Below, one piece after another: positions 24,724 to 34,571 of a stretch of DNA of 64,000 bases. The notes under the pieces were generated by a model. It ran no database searches. It worked only from the letters and a program-made list of their open reading frames with translations, and was not told where the DNA came from. The stretch lies in contig NZ_JAMXMY010000007.1 of assembly GCF_024055795.1 (NCBI RefSeq), positions 62,001 through 126,000 on the forward strand. Reading direction: 5' to 3'. The translations under genes were made by a program, and so were the position numbers. The stretch comes from Actinoallomurus purpureus (GTDB taxonomy: Bacteria > Actinomycetota > Actinomycetes > Streptosporangiales > Streptosporangiaceae). Every line of letters begins with the position of its first letter. Position 1 is the first letter of the stretch.

Positions 24724-25475
24724 CCGTTCCGTTCCGCATGACAGGCGGTGAGGTGCGGCTGGACCGCCGCCCGGTGCTGCGCGGCGTCGACCTGACCGTC
24801 GAGCCGGGCGAGGTGCTCGCCGTGATGGGGCCGAACGGCTCCGGGAAGTCCACGTTGATCCGCTCGCTGCTGGGCCTGATCCCGCTGTCGGCCGGGCGGG
24901 TGGAGCTGTACGGCGTGCCGCCGGCCAGGTTCAGGGACTGGAAGCGCGTCGGGTACGTCCCGCAGCGGCTGTCGGTCGGCGGCGGTGTGCCCGCCACCGT
25001 ACGCGAGGTCGTGTCGTCGGGCCGGATCGCCCGGCAGTCGCGGTTCCGTCCGTTCTCGGCCGCCGACCGGCGGGCGGTGGACCGGGCCCTCGACGCCGTC
25101 GGCATGGCCGATCGCGCGCGCGACTCCGCGCAGGAGCTGTCCGGTGGCCAGCAGCAGCGCGTGCTCATCGCCCGTGCCCTCGCCGGTGAGCCGGACGTCT
25201 TCGTCATGGACGAGCCGACGGCGGGCGTCGACGCCGCCAGCCAGGAGACCCTCGCCCGTACGCTGCGCGAACAGGTCGCCCAGGGCCGTACGGTCGTGCT
25301 GGTCGCCCACGAGCTCGGGCCGATGGAGCCGCTGATCACCCGTTCCGTGGTCCTGGAGGACGGCCGGATCGCGCACGAGGGCGCTCCTCCGAGGCCGCGG
25401 GGCGAGTGCGCCCGGCCCGGCCACGACCACGTCCACCCGCACGCCCCGGCCGAGGAGCCGCACCTCCTGTCATGA
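24720..25475 (+). CDS. znuC: Zinc ABC transporter ATPase ZnuC
   Basis: The 251 residues (253 if ATG 24714 is used) show Walker A GPNGSGKST, Q-loop GYVPQRLS, signature LSGGQQQRVLIARAL, Walker B VFVMDEPTAG and switch His in LVAHELG. The C-terminus is His-rich (GHDHVHPHAPAEEPH), plausibly metal-binding. Its start overlaps the znuA stop and its stop overlaps the znuB ATG. Confidence 0.95.
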   Translation: MTVPFRMTGGEVRLDRRPVLRGVDLTVEPGEVLAVMGPNGSGKSTLIRSLLGLIPLSAGRVELYGVPPARFRDWKRVGYVPQRLSVGGGVPATVREVVSSGRIARQSRFRPFSAADRRAVDRALDAVGMADRARDSAQELSGGQQQRVLIARALAGEPDVFVMDEPTAGVDAASQETLARTLREQVAQGRTVVLVAHELGPMEPLITRSVVLEDGRIAHEGAPPRPRGECARPGHDHVHPHAPAEEPHLLS

Positions 25476-26293
25476 TCGAACTCCTGTCGTACGACTTCCT
25501 GCGCCGCGCGCTGATCGCCGCGGTCCTCGTGGGCATCGCCGCACCGGCGGTCGGCACGTTCATCGTGCAGCGGCGGCTGGCCCTGCTCGGTGACGGCATC
25601 GGGCACATCGCGCTCACCGGCGTCGGCCTGGGCCTGCTCACGCGCACCTCGCCCACCATCCTCGCGCTCGTCGTGTCGGCGCTGGGCGCGGTCGCGATCG
25701 AGCTGCTGCGGGTGCGCACCCGCACCGGCGGCGACGTCGCCCTCGCCCTGCTGTTCTACGGCGGGCTGGCCGGTGGCGTGCTGTTCGCCAACCTGTCCGG
25801 CGGCAGCGCGAACCTCGGCAGCTACCTGTTCGGCTCGATCAGCAGTGTCGGCACCGGTGACCTGTACATCATCGCCGGCCTGGCAGTCGCGGTGATCGTC
25901 ATCCTCGCGTTGTTCGGCCGGGAGCTGTTCGTCCTGTGCCAGGACGAAGAGGTGGCCCGCGCGAGCGGCCTGCCGGTCCGGTTCCTGTCGCTGCTCATCG
26001 CGGTGACCGCCGCGCTGACCGTGGTCGTCGCGATGCGCGCGGTCGGTCTGCTGCTGGTCAGCGCCCTGATGGTGGTGCCGGTCGCGGCGGCGCAGCAGCT
26101 CACCCGCGGGTTCAGGGCGACGATCGGGCTCGCCGTCGTGGTCGGGGTCGTCGCGTCCGTGGGCGGCCTGTGGGTCTCGGTCGACGCCGACTTCGCCCCC
26201 GGCCCGACGATCGTTCTCCTCGCGATGGCCGTCTTCCTGGTCGCCGTCGGAACGGGGAGACTGGTCCGTATGCGCCGAACGGACGTGAAGTGA
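25472..26293 (+). CDS. znuB: Zinc ABC transporter permease ZnuB
   Basis: ATG 25472 at the ATGA junction gives 273 residues of the ABC-3 permease family. There are about eight membrane segments (LIAAVLVGIAAPAVGTFIV, LALLFYGGLAGGVLF, LYIIAGLAVAVIVILALF and others). Conserved permease text includes QRRLALLGDGIGHIALTG and MRAVGLLLVSALMVVPVA. It forms the channel with ZnuC. The GTGA end couples it to the regulator gene. Confidence 0.93.
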   Translation: MIELLSYDFLRRALIAAVLVGIAAPAVGTFIVQRRLALLGDGIGHIALTGVGLGLLTRTSPTILALVVSALGAVAIELLRVRTRTGGDVALALLFYGGLAGGVLFANLSGGSANLGSYLFGSISSVGTGDLYIIAGLAVAVIVILALFGRELFVLCQDEEVARASGLPVRFLSLLIAVTAALTVVVAMRAVGLLLVSALMVVPVAAAQQLTRGFRATIGLAVVVGVVASVGGLWVSVDADFAPGPTIVLLAMAVFLVAVGTGRLVRMRRTDVK

Positions 26294-26658
26294 GCGGTCG
26301 CCGGGAAGACGTGCGCCGGGCCCTCTCCGGCTGCGAGAGCTTCCGCAGCGCACAGGACATCTACACCGACCTGCGGGCGTCCGGCTCGCGGATCGGCCTG
26401 ACCACGGTGTACCGGGCCCTGCAGGCGCTCTGCGAAACCGGCGAGGTCGACGTGCTGCGCACCGACGAGGGCGAGGCCATCTACCGCGCCTGCCGGACCG
26501 ACGAGCATCACCATCACCTGGTGTGCCGCGTCTGCGGCCGTACCGTCGAGGTCGAGGGCCCGGCGGTGGAGAAATGGGCCGAGACGGTCGGCGCCGAGCA
26601 CGGCTTCACGGACGTCACCCACACGGTCGAGGTGTTCGGCACCTGCTCCGAGCACTGA
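26290..26658 (+). CDS. zur: Fur-family zinc uptake regulator Zur
   Basis: GTG 26290 overlaps the znuB stop; 122 residues. The DNA-binding part is FRSAQDIYTDLRASG and IGLTTVYRALQAL. The metal region has HHHHLVCRVCGRTVEVEG with the first CxxC. The protein ends FGTCSEH, so where many Fur proteins have a second CxxC this one has CxxH at the extreme C-terminus. Zinc-loaded Zur is expected to repress the operon at the box before znuA, which closes a feedback loop because zur is the last gene. Confidence 0.92.
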   Translation: MSGRREDVRRALSGCESFRSAQDIYTDLRASGSRIGLTTVYRALQALCETGEVDVLRTDEGEAIYRACRTDEHHHHLVCRVCGRTVEVEGPAVEKWAETVGAEHGFTDVTHTVEVFGTCSEH

Positions 26659-26667
26659 TCCGCAGGG

Positions 26668-26817
26668 TCAGAGCCGGTCGACGACGTCGGCGAGGGCCTC
26701 CCGGACGCGGCGGCGCAGCCAGGCGTGCGCGGCGTCGGCGTCGTACCGGCGGTGCCAGGCCATGGCGATCTGTGCGGGCGGCGCCTCGACGGGCCGAACG
26801 CCACCGAGGCGGTCTCG
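26668..26817 (-). pseudogene. LysR-type regulator C-terminal remnant
   Basis: The minus frame from an upstream stop (TGA, 26818-26820) to TGA 26668-26670 reads VRPVEAPPAQIAMAWHRRYD then AAHAWLRRRVREALADVV. This is the typical last 45 residues of a LysR effector domain with its WHxRxDxDxAHxWLR tail. Everything upstream (HTH and most of the effector domain) is absent, so it is a relic cut at about 26820. Confidence 0.65.
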
Positions 26818-26863
26818 TCATGCTGACGGTGACCGACCTCGACGGACGGGCGGCCCGGCGGGG

Positions 26864-27214
26864 CTGCACACGCCGACCGTCGAGCGGCTCGGACTCGTCG
26901 TGTTCGGGCCGATGGTCCGGGCGCTCGGCGACGCCCCGGTGTACGGGGTGATCGAGGTCGACACGCCGGAGGACCGCCTGCCGGTCGACCTCACGTGGCG
27001 CTACCGCGAGGGCGCGCCCGCCGCCTCGTCCGCGACGCTCGTGGCGGCCGTACGCGACCTCGATCTGCCGGACGAACCGGGCACCGCCTACGTCGCCGGC
27101 GAGGCGCGGACGGTCCAGGCCGTACGCGACGTCCTCGTCCGCGAACGCGCCTGGGGCCGGCGTTCGGTGCTCACCAAGCCGTTCTGGACCCCGGGCAAGC
27201 AGGGCATGGAGTGA
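26864..27214 (+). pseudogene. Siderophore-interacting protein remnant
   Basis: The plus frame carries VYGVIEVDTPEDRLPVDLTW, ALGDAPVYG, AYVAGEARTVQAVRDVLVRE and SVLTKPFWTPGKQG. This is the C-terminal NAD(P)H-binding half of SIP-type ferric-siderophore reductases (GEA-x-VRALR...L and YW...G). The N-terminal FAD-binding half is missing and the LysR relic abuts it. It looks like a deletion that joined the tails of two convergent genes. Confidence 0.6.
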
Positions 27215-27427
27215 CCACGCTCCCCGGTCGCGCGGCCTCGGACCCCGGGCCGTGCGGCCGCGACGGCGGTGAGACGCCGGGCGGGACGACGGCGCGGCGA
27301 CCCGGCGCGGCGGGAAGGGACGGTGGCACGGCGACCCGGCGCGGCGAGGAGGGACGGGTGGCACGGCGATCACTGACGGGCGGTCCGGTTGGAGGGCACC
27401 GGCTGGCGCCTCGCTAGGCCCGGTGAG
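27215..27427. other. GC-rich non-coding stretch with a short tandem repeat
   Basis: No gene is supported here. Two adjacent copies of a 34-35-bp unit (27296-27329 and 27330-27364, each starting GGCGACCCGGCGCGGCG and ending TGGCAC) form an imperfect tandem repeat. Confidence 0.6.
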
Positions 27428-27509
27428 CCCGTTCGCACACAAACTCGCGCCCGGCCGACCGTTTCCGCAGGTAACGACACCCGTGCCAGACCGTTTGTGT
27501 GCGAACGGG
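27428..27509. repeat. 82-bp palindromic element, copy A
   Basis: Arms CCCGTTCGCACACAAAC (27428-27444) and its exact reverse complement (27493-27509) enclose 48 bp. An element with identical arms and the same spacer length is at 28486-28567. This copy ends 5 bp before the stop codon of the DUF559 gene, so it could also work as its terminator hairpin. Confidence 0.85.
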
Positions 27510-27514
27510 GCCAC

Positions 27515-28418
27515 TTACCGCCCCGGCGATCGCCCGGCCCCCGCCGCGAGCGCGATGACCCGCTGCGTCGAGCGCACGACGTACGCCGGATGCCGGAAGA
27601 CGTCCTCCCAGGAGAACCGCAGCAGCCGCCAGCCCGCCAGCGTGCACGCGTTGCCGAGGGTCCGGTCCCGGAGATACGCCTTGCGGTCGCGGTGATAGGC
27701 GAAGCCGTCCGCTTCAACGATCACGCGCAGGTCCGGCCACGCGAAGTCGACCGTCGCGAGATGACGCCCGCTGACCGCACGCATCTGGTACTGGCTCGCC
27801 GCCGGCCTGATCCCGTGCTCGATCAGCAGCATCCGCAGGGCGGACTCCAAGACCGACCCCGAACCCGGATCGCAGCAGTCGATCACATGGCGCAGCCGCC
27901 CGGCGCCGCGACCTCGAGTCTCGCGCGCCGCGTCCCGAAGGTCCGCAGACGAGACCAGCGCCTGCCGTACCGCCGAGTCAGCAATGGTCACCGCCTCGGT
28001 CGGTTCGAGTGCTCGGGCGCAATCGAGGACCGTACGAAAGGGCGTTGTGACGGGGATTCCGTCGACGCGCATGACCTCGGACGGACCGAGATCGGAACGA
28101 TGGACGAAACATCCGGGATGGGCGACGCGTGCCTGGTTCCGCCTGACCGTGACATGACGATCGGGACGATGCGCCATCTCGATGCCATGCAGGGCAGCGG
28201 CAGCGTCATGGGAGACGACTCCGCCCGTCGCCAGCACCGCCAGCCTGGTCAGCCCGACGCCGCCCGCAGTCCCGAGGCAGTAGACCTTCTGATGCGCGCG
28301 CAGGATCCCGCCCATCGGCGAGAGCCCGCGTCAATGCGGACTTCGAGACTCCGGCGGCCAGCATCGTACGGCGATGAGCCACTCCACCACTCGCGGTGAG
28401 GAAGTCGACGGGATCCAC
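27515..28418 (-). pseudogene. DUF559 (Vsr-like nuclease fold) protein with AbiEi-like N-terminus, frameshifted
   Basis: The downstream frame (from ATG 28315, 266 residues) has a middle part GIPVTTPFRTVLDCARAL and a C-terminal DUF559 domain: TVDFAWPDLRVIVEADGFAY and WRLLRFSWEDVFRHP, with the D...E-x-D arrangement of a restriction-like fold. The winged-helix N-terminus lies in another frame, from GTG 28418: DPVDFLTASGGVAHRRTML then GVSKSALTRALADGR. The two join at GGGCGGGATC near 28305-28313, where one extra G would explain the shift. Uninterrupted homologues have about 300 residues. The break may be real or a sequencing error. The gene lies between the two palindromic elements. Confidence 0.7.
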
Positions 28419-28485
28419 GAGCGACCAGGATGGAGTCCGCGGCCCTTGATCGTGCGGCTTTCCTCGCATCCGCCCCTGCCCTGAG

Positions 28486-28567
28486 CCCGTTCGCACACAA
28501 ACTCGCGCCCGGCCGACCGTTCGCGCAGGTGGCGAAGCCCGCACCGGACCGTTTGTGTGCGAACGGG
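28486..28567. repeat. 82-bp palindromic element, copy B
   Basis: The same 17-bp arms as copy A are at 28486-28502 and 28551-28567. The 48-bp centre agrees with copy A for its first 19 bases (TCGCGCCCGGCCGACCGTT) and diverges later. It lies 68 bp upstream of the GTG start of the DUF559 gene. Confidence 0.85.
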
Positions 28568-28754
28568 ATCGCGCAGCGGACGGAAACGGGCTCCTCGACG
28601 AGGGCCTGGAGCCGTCCCTCCGCATCTGAGCTCCGCCCGCCTGCGCTCGCACGGCGCGACGTTGTGGTTGCCGAGCAGCCGCGTTCCGTGCAGTCCTCCC
28701 TAGGACCAGAGCCGTCCCGCCGCGCGCGGGGCACAACGGAGAAGGGAATCCCCG
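28568..28754. other. Spacer with a short copy of the uppS 3' end
   Basis: No gene is supported. CAGCGGACGGAAACGGGCTC at about 28573-28592 matches 19 of 20 bases of the uppS 3' end at about 29118-29137 (encoding EPVSVR). This may be a tiny duplication left beside palindromic element B, or chance. Confidence 0.35.
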
Positions 28755-28943
28755 ATGAAGGACAAGATAAGTAAGGCAGCCTCGGCTGTCGGAACCGGTG
28801 CGGTCATGACGGCCGCGGTGACCACTGGCAGCCTCGGCGTCACGGTCGCCGCCGCTGCGGCGAGCGCGGTGGCGGGGCACGTCGCTGAGAGCCGCGAGAA
28901 GGCACCTGCGAACGAACCCGGCACGAAGACCGGCGAGAACTGA
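28755..28943 (+). CDS. 62-residue small protein with hydrophobic core
   Basis: ATG 28755 has GAGAAGGGA at suitable distance, and a strong terminator follows at 28966, both arguing for a real gene. The protein has a charged start (MKDKISKAASAVG), an Ala/Thr/Val-rich core (TAAVTTGSLGVTVAAAAASAVAG, here split in two hydrophobic runs) and a charged tail ESREKAPANE. It could be a membrane-inserted or amphipathic peptide. No family is recognised. Confidence 0.6.
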   Translation: MKDKISKAASAVGTGAVMTAAVTTGSLGVTVAAAAASAVAGHVAESREKAPANEPGTKTGEN

Positions 28944-28965
28944 TGGGCGCAGCCCCATGACAATG

Positions 28966-28992
28966 AAGCGGCCCCTCTCAGAGGGGCCGCTT
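28966..28992. terminator. Strong hairpin terminator between small ORF and uppS
   Basis: AAGCGGCCCCTCT (28966-28978) pairs perfectly with 28980-28992 (AGAGGGGCCGCTT), giving an almost loop-less 13-bp palindrome followed by TCTCT. It serves the plus-strand small gene and could also stop minus-strand uppS transcripts. Confidence 0.85.
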
Positions 28993-29117
28993 CTCTGTCG
29001 ATCCGGCGTCGACGGTCCGGCCGCCGCAGCGCGACAACGCTCCCGCGGCCGGCACACCGAAGTCCGACGACGACACACGCCTCCGCCGCGAGACATGAAA
29101 CCTCGCTGCGGGGTCGC

Positions 29118-29942
29118 TCAGCGGACGGAGACGGGCTCGTCGTCGTCGAGACCCGCGTCGGGGGCGGTGACCTCGTTCGGTATCGCACCGCCGAAACGGC
29201 GGTCGCGGTGGGCGTACTGCTCGCACGCCTGCCAGAAGTGGCGCCGGTCGAAGTCCGGCCACAGGATGTCCTGGTACACGAACTCGGCGTACGCCGCCTG
29301 CCACACCAGGAAGTTGGAGCTGCGCTGCTCGCCCGACGGGCGGAGGAAGAGGTCGACCTCCGGTATCTCCGGCCGGTACAGGTACCGCGCGAACGTCTTC
29401 TCGTTGATCTTCTCCGGGCGGAGCCTGCCGGCCTGCACATCGCGGGCGATGGCCGCGGCGGCGTCCGCGATCTCGGCCCGGCCGCCGTAGTTGACGCAGA
29501 ACTGCAGCGTGAGCACCTTGTTGTGCTCGGTCATGCGCTCCGCGTCCTCGAGCTCGTTGATGACACTCCGCCAGAGCTTCGGCCGGCGGCCGGCCCAGCA
29601 CACGCGGACGCCCATGGCGTTCAGCTGATCACGACGGCGGCGGATCACGTCGCGGTTGAAGCCCATGAGGAACCGCACCTCCTCGGGCGACCGCCGCCAG
29701 TTCTCCGTCGAGAACGCGTACGCCGACAGGTACGGCACACCGAGCTCGATCGCCCCCATGATCACGTCGAAGAGGGAGTACTCCCCCATCTTGTGCCCCT
29801 CGGTGCGCGGCAGGCCTCGTTCCTTCGCCCACCGCCCGTTGCCGTCCATGACGACGGCGACATGCCGGGGAATGAACTCCTTGGGGATGGCGGGCGGCCG
29901 TGCGCCGCTCTTGTGCGGCTCCGGCGGCTGTACGCCCCTCAT
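29118..29942 (-). CDS. uppS: Isoprenyl transferase (undecaprenyl diphosphate synthase)
   Basis: The 274 residues contain [20 protein letters not shown] (catalytic Asp in MDGNGRW), [31 protein letters not shown] and [19 protein letters not shown], all conserved cis-prenyltransferase regions. It makes the long-chain polyprenyl diphosphate carrier for peptidoglycan. It starts 15 bp after recO on the same strand, so the two form an operon. Confidence 0.96.
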   Translation of the reverse strand: MRGVQPPEPHKSGARPPAIPKEFIPRHVAVVMDGNGRWAKERGLPRTEGHKMGEYSLFDVIMGAIELGVPYLSAYAFSTENWRRSPEEVRFLMGFNRDVIRRRRDQLNAMGVRVCWAGRRPKLWRSVINELEDAERMTEHNKVLTLQFCVNYGGRAEIADAAAAIARDVQAGRLRPEKINEKTFARYLYRPEIPEVDLFLRPSGEQRSSNFLVWQAAYAEFVYQDILWPDFDRRHFWQACEQYAHRDRRFGGAIPNEVTAPDAGLDDDEPVSVR

Positions 29943-29957
29943 GGTCCGGTCGTCTCC

Positions 29958-30764
29958 TCACTCGATGGTCAGGTTCAGCGTCGTGCCGTGGAACCGCGCG
30001 GCCTCGTCCCTCGGCCGGCCACTCCGCTCGCTCGGCGCCTCGCGCTCCACGTGCTTGAGGGAGCGGATTCCGTGCTCCAGGTGCCACTGGAGGTAGGCCG
30101 CGACGAGGCCGCTGCACTCCACCCGATGCCTCGGCTCGCTGCGGTCCGCGCGCGCCCAGTCGCCACGCAGCAATGCGATCATGAGGCCGACCGTGGCCTC
30201 GGCGGGACTGGCGGACCCGGGCGGACGGCAGGACCCGCACACCATACCGCCGGCGGCGATCGCGAACGCCCGGCCGGTCCGCTCACCGCAGCGCGCGCAC
30301 TCCTCCAGCGACGGCGCGTAGCCCGCGATGGCCAGCGAGCGCAGGAAATAGGCGTCGAGGACGAGCCGGGGATCGTGCCCGCCCTCCACGAGAGTCCGCA
30401 GACCCCCGATGACCAGCAGGAACTGCCGCAGGGCCGGCTCCCGCTCGATCGGGGTGAGCTTCTCGGCGGTCTCCAGAATGGCCGTGCCCGCGGTGTACCG
30501 CGGGTAGTCGGTGACGAGGCGCTCGCCGTACGGGCGCAGCGTCTCGGCCTGGGTGATCAGGTCGAGGGAGCGGCGCTCGTACAGCTGCAGGTCCACGTGG
30601 GTAAACGGCTCCAGCCGGGCGCCGAACCGCGACTTGGTCTTGCGGACGCCCTTGGCCGCGGCCCGCACCCGCCCGGTGCGACGGGTAAGGATCGTCACGA
30701 TGCGGTCCGCCTCGCCCAGCTTCTGGGTACGTAGGACGACGCCTTCGTCACGATAGAGACTCAC
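29958..30764 (-). CDS. recO: DNA repair protein RecO
   Basis: GTG 30764 gives 268 residues (MSLYRDEGVVLRTQKLGEAD). The OB-fold N-terminus has RIVTILTRRTGRVRAAAKGVRK and ARLEPFTHVDLQLY. The C-terminal part has a zinc site CARCGERTG...GGMVCGSC. RecO loads RecA with RecR at gaps. An upstream frame extension to 30812 is unlikely because it lacks family similarity. Confidence 0.93.
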   Translation of the reverse strand: MSLYRDEGVVLRTQKLGEADRIVTILTRRTGRVRAAAKGVRKTKSRFGARLEPFTHVDLQLYERRSLDLITQAETLRPYGERLVTDYPRYTAGTAILETAEKLTPIEREPALRQFLLVIGGLRTLVEGGHDPRLVLDAYFLRSLAIAGYAPSLEECARCGERTGRAFAIAAGGMVCGSCRPPGSASPAEATVGLMIALLRGDWARADRSEPRHRVECSGLVAAYLQWHLEHGIRSLKHVEREAPSERSGRPRDEAARFHGTTLNLTIE

Positions 30765-30881
30765 CCGTCCATTGTCCCGCAGAAGCCGGGTGGAACCGTC
30801 AGGAACCCGCAACCGTCCAAGGTCGTTGACTTGATCGTCCGACCCGAAGGCTCGTACGAGCCGACGTCTCAGGAGACAACG

Positions 30882-31292
30882 TTGACCTGCTTCTTCGACG
30901 CTTCACACGGCCCGGCCGCCCAGGAGATCACCTGGACGCCGCAGTGGGGGTCGCCGCGCCCCGTACGCTGCTGCGCGGCGTGCGCGCAGCGCTGGATGGA
31001 GTACCTCCACGCGCAGAGCGGATATCCGCAACCGGGCTATCCGCAGCAGGGATATCCCCAGCCACACGGCTACCAGCAGGGTTACCCGCAGCCGGGCTAC
31101 CCGGACTATGACCACGACCACCAGCAGCGGCGCCAGTACGGCCTCGGCAGTGTCGCCGCCGCGGGTGCGGCGGGCTTCGTCGGCGGCATGGTCGTCAACG
31201 AGCTGCTGGACGACGATGACGAGCACGTCGAGGTCATCGAGCACGTGGTCGAACACGACGACTTCGACGGTGGCTATGGGGGCGATTGGTGA
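30882..31292 (+). CDS. Protein with Cys-rich head, YPQ repeats and Gly-rich helix
   Basis: TTG 30882 has AGGAGA 5-6 nt upstream, a better start than the first in-frame TTG at 30831; 136 residues. The N-terminus TCFFDASHGP...VRCCAACAQRW holds four Cys and a His and may bind metal. A tandem GYPQPGYPQQGYPQPHGYQQ region follows, then a Gly/Ala-rich segment (GLGSVAAAGAAGFVGGMVV) and an acidic end (DDDDEHVEVIEH). The build recalls small glycine-rich surface or membrane-associated proteins. The function is unknown. It is divergent from recO. Confidence 0.7.
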   Translation: MTCFFDASHGPAAQEITWTPQWGSPRPVRCCAACAQRWMEYLHAQSGYPQPGYPQQGYPQPHGYQQGYPQPGYPDYDHDHQQRRQYGLGSVAAAGAAGFVGGMVVNELLDDDDEHVEVIEHVVEHDDFDGGYGGDW

Positions 31293-31398
31293 GGAAGCGC
31301 CCATAGTTCCACTGCGGAGGCGACCTCTGACGTTCGGTGACCGGATGCGGCCCAGGGAATCCGTGGTGGGGCGGGCAGGCGCGTGGGAGCGTGGCCCC

Positions 31399-32436
31399 AT
31401 GAGATGCGCAATCATCCCCCCACACGTCCTGGACCACATCGCCGAACGCCATCGTGACGAGCGGCTGCGCGAGCTCGCCGAGCGCACCCTGGCCATCGAC
31501 AGCGGACGGCGCGACGCCCGCGCGGCCGCGCAGCTGATCGCCTCCGCCGAGCCGACGTCCGGTCCGTCGGCTCCGAAGCGGACGATCCACGACGCCGGTC
31601 ACCGCGAGCGGCTGCCCGGCAGGACCGTCCGGTCCGAGGGCGGCCCGGCGACCGGCGACAAGGCCGCCGACGAGATCTACGACTGGCTCGGCGTCACGTT
31701 CGACTTCTACCGCAGCGCCTACGGGCGCGACTCGATCGACGGCGCCGGCCTGCCGCTCGTCGCGACGGTGCACTACGCCGTCAACTACGACAACGCCTTC
31801 TGGGACGGGTCCCAGATGGTCTACGGCGACGGCGACCAGCAGATCTTCACGACGTTCACCGGTCCGCTCGACGTCACCGGCCACGAGCTGACCCACGGCG
31901 TCACCCAGTACTCCGGCGGGCTGGACTACTCGGATCAGAGCGGAGCCCTCAACGAGTCGCTGTCGGACGTCTTCGGCTCGCTCGTCAAGCAGTACCACCT
32001 CGGCCAGACCGCGGACCAGGCCGACTGGCTGATCGGCCAGGGCATGTTCGCCTCCGGAGTGCACGGCACCGCGCTGCGCTCGATGAAGGCCCCGGGCACC
32101 GCGTACGACGACCCGAACCTCGGCAAGGACCCGCAGCCGGCCGACATGGCGCACTTCGTCAAGACGTCGCGGGACAACGGCGGCGTCCACATCAACTCCG
32201 GGATCCCCAACCGTGCGTTCTGCCTCGCCGCGACCGCGATCGGCGGTCACGCATGGGAGAAGGCCGGGCGGATCTGGTACGACACGCTCACCGGCGGTCA
32301 GGTGCCCACGGACGCCGACTTCGCGACGTTCGCCGGCATGACGCACGCGACGGCGGGCAAGCTCTTCGGTGTGAAGAGCGCAGAGAGCGACGCCGTGCGC
32401 CAGGCGTGGACCACCGTCGGCGTGGAGATCGAGTGA
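31399..32436 (+). CDS. M4 metalloprotease, protealysin-like
   Basis: ATG 31399 (GGGAG upstream) gives 345 residues. Zinc motif GHELTHGVTQYSGGLDY (HExxH) is followed by the third ligand Glu in GALNESLSDVFG, and the active-site His is in GGVHINSGIPNRAF. There is no signal peptide. The short propeptide starts MRCAIIPPHVLDHIAERH with the PPxL-type motif of protealysin-like precursors, unlike the long thermolysin propeptides. The GTGA overlap with the next gene, an emfourin-type inhibitor, supports this class. It probably acts inside the cell or is exported by a non-Sec route. Confidence 0.93.
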   Translation: MRCAIIPPHVLDHIAERHRDERLRELAERTLAIDSGRRDARAAAQLIASAEPTSGPSAPKRTIHDAGHRERLPGRTVRSEGGPATGDKAADEIYDWLGVTFDFYRSAYGRDSIDGAGLPLVATVHYAVNYDNAFWDGSQMVYGDGDQQIFTTFTGPLDVTGHELTHGVTQYSGGLDYSDQSGALNESLSDVFGSLVKQYHLGQTADQADWLIGQGMFASGVHGTALRSMKAPGTAYDDPNLGKDPQPADMAHFVKTSRDNGGVHINSGIPNRAFCLAATAIGGHAWEKAGRIWYDTLTGGQVPTDADFATFAGMTHATAGKLFGVKSAESDAVRQAWTTVGVEIE

Positions 32437-32690
32437 AGGTGATCGTCACCCGTAGCGGAGGATTCGCCGGGATGGTCCGCCGCGCCGAGATCGACTCGGC
32501 GGACCATCCGGTGGCGGGTCGGCTCATCGACGAGATCGACCTGGGTGAGGTCCCGGAGCCGGCACCGGCCGCCGATCGGTTCGTGTACGACATCGAGATC
32601 GGCGACCGCCACGTGTCGGTCGGGGAGGCGGACCTGCACGGCCCGCTCCGCGAGCTCGTCGACTATGTGCTGGCCCACGGCGGGTCATAG
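32433..32690 (+). CDS. Emfourin-type protealysin inhibitor
   Basis: GTG 32433 overlaps the protease stop; 85 residues starting MKVIVTRSGGFAGMVRRAEI, the typical emfourin beginning. DRFVYDIEIGDRHVSVGEAD and LVDYVLAHGG follow. Emfourins are encoded next to protealysin-like genes and block the protease. Coupled translation would keep the enzyme in check from the start. The family call rests on sequence pattern and context. Confidence 0.85.
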   Translation: MKVIVTRSGGFAGMVRRAEIDSADHPVAGRLIDEIDLGEVPEPAPAADRFVYDIEIGDRHVSVGEADLHGPLRELVDYVLAHGGS

Positions 32691-32769
32691 CCCCTCATGA
32701 GGGCGCGACCGGCCGGGCCGTTCGTACCGCCGGATCGCGACGGCCGAACGGCGTGCCTGGCTCCCGCGG

Positions 32770-34518
<1,749 letters not shown>

Positions 34519-34531
34519 TCACGCCGAAGCC

Positions 34532-34571
34532 CCGCGGCGAGGGAGCCGGCCGTTAGTGGCCCCCGCCGCGG
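34532..34571 (-). promoter_or_regulatory. leuA attenuator-type hairpin
   Basis: CGCCGCGG and CCGCGGCG form an 8-bp stem (plus positions 34564-34571 and 34532-34539), with an inner GGCC pairing, around the leader stop codon and about 50-90 nt before the leuA ATG. Together with the leader peptide this suggests leucine-dependent attenuation. The exact alternative structures were not computed. Confidence 0.5.

Noticed and set aside
27428-28567. CRISPR-like reading of the paired palindromes
   Set aside because: Only two units about 1 kb apart, with a gene between them and no spacer array or cas genes.
29208-30734. Plus-strand 508-codon frame opposite uppS-recO
   Set aside because: Antisense shadow; both minus-strand genes have complete family signatures.
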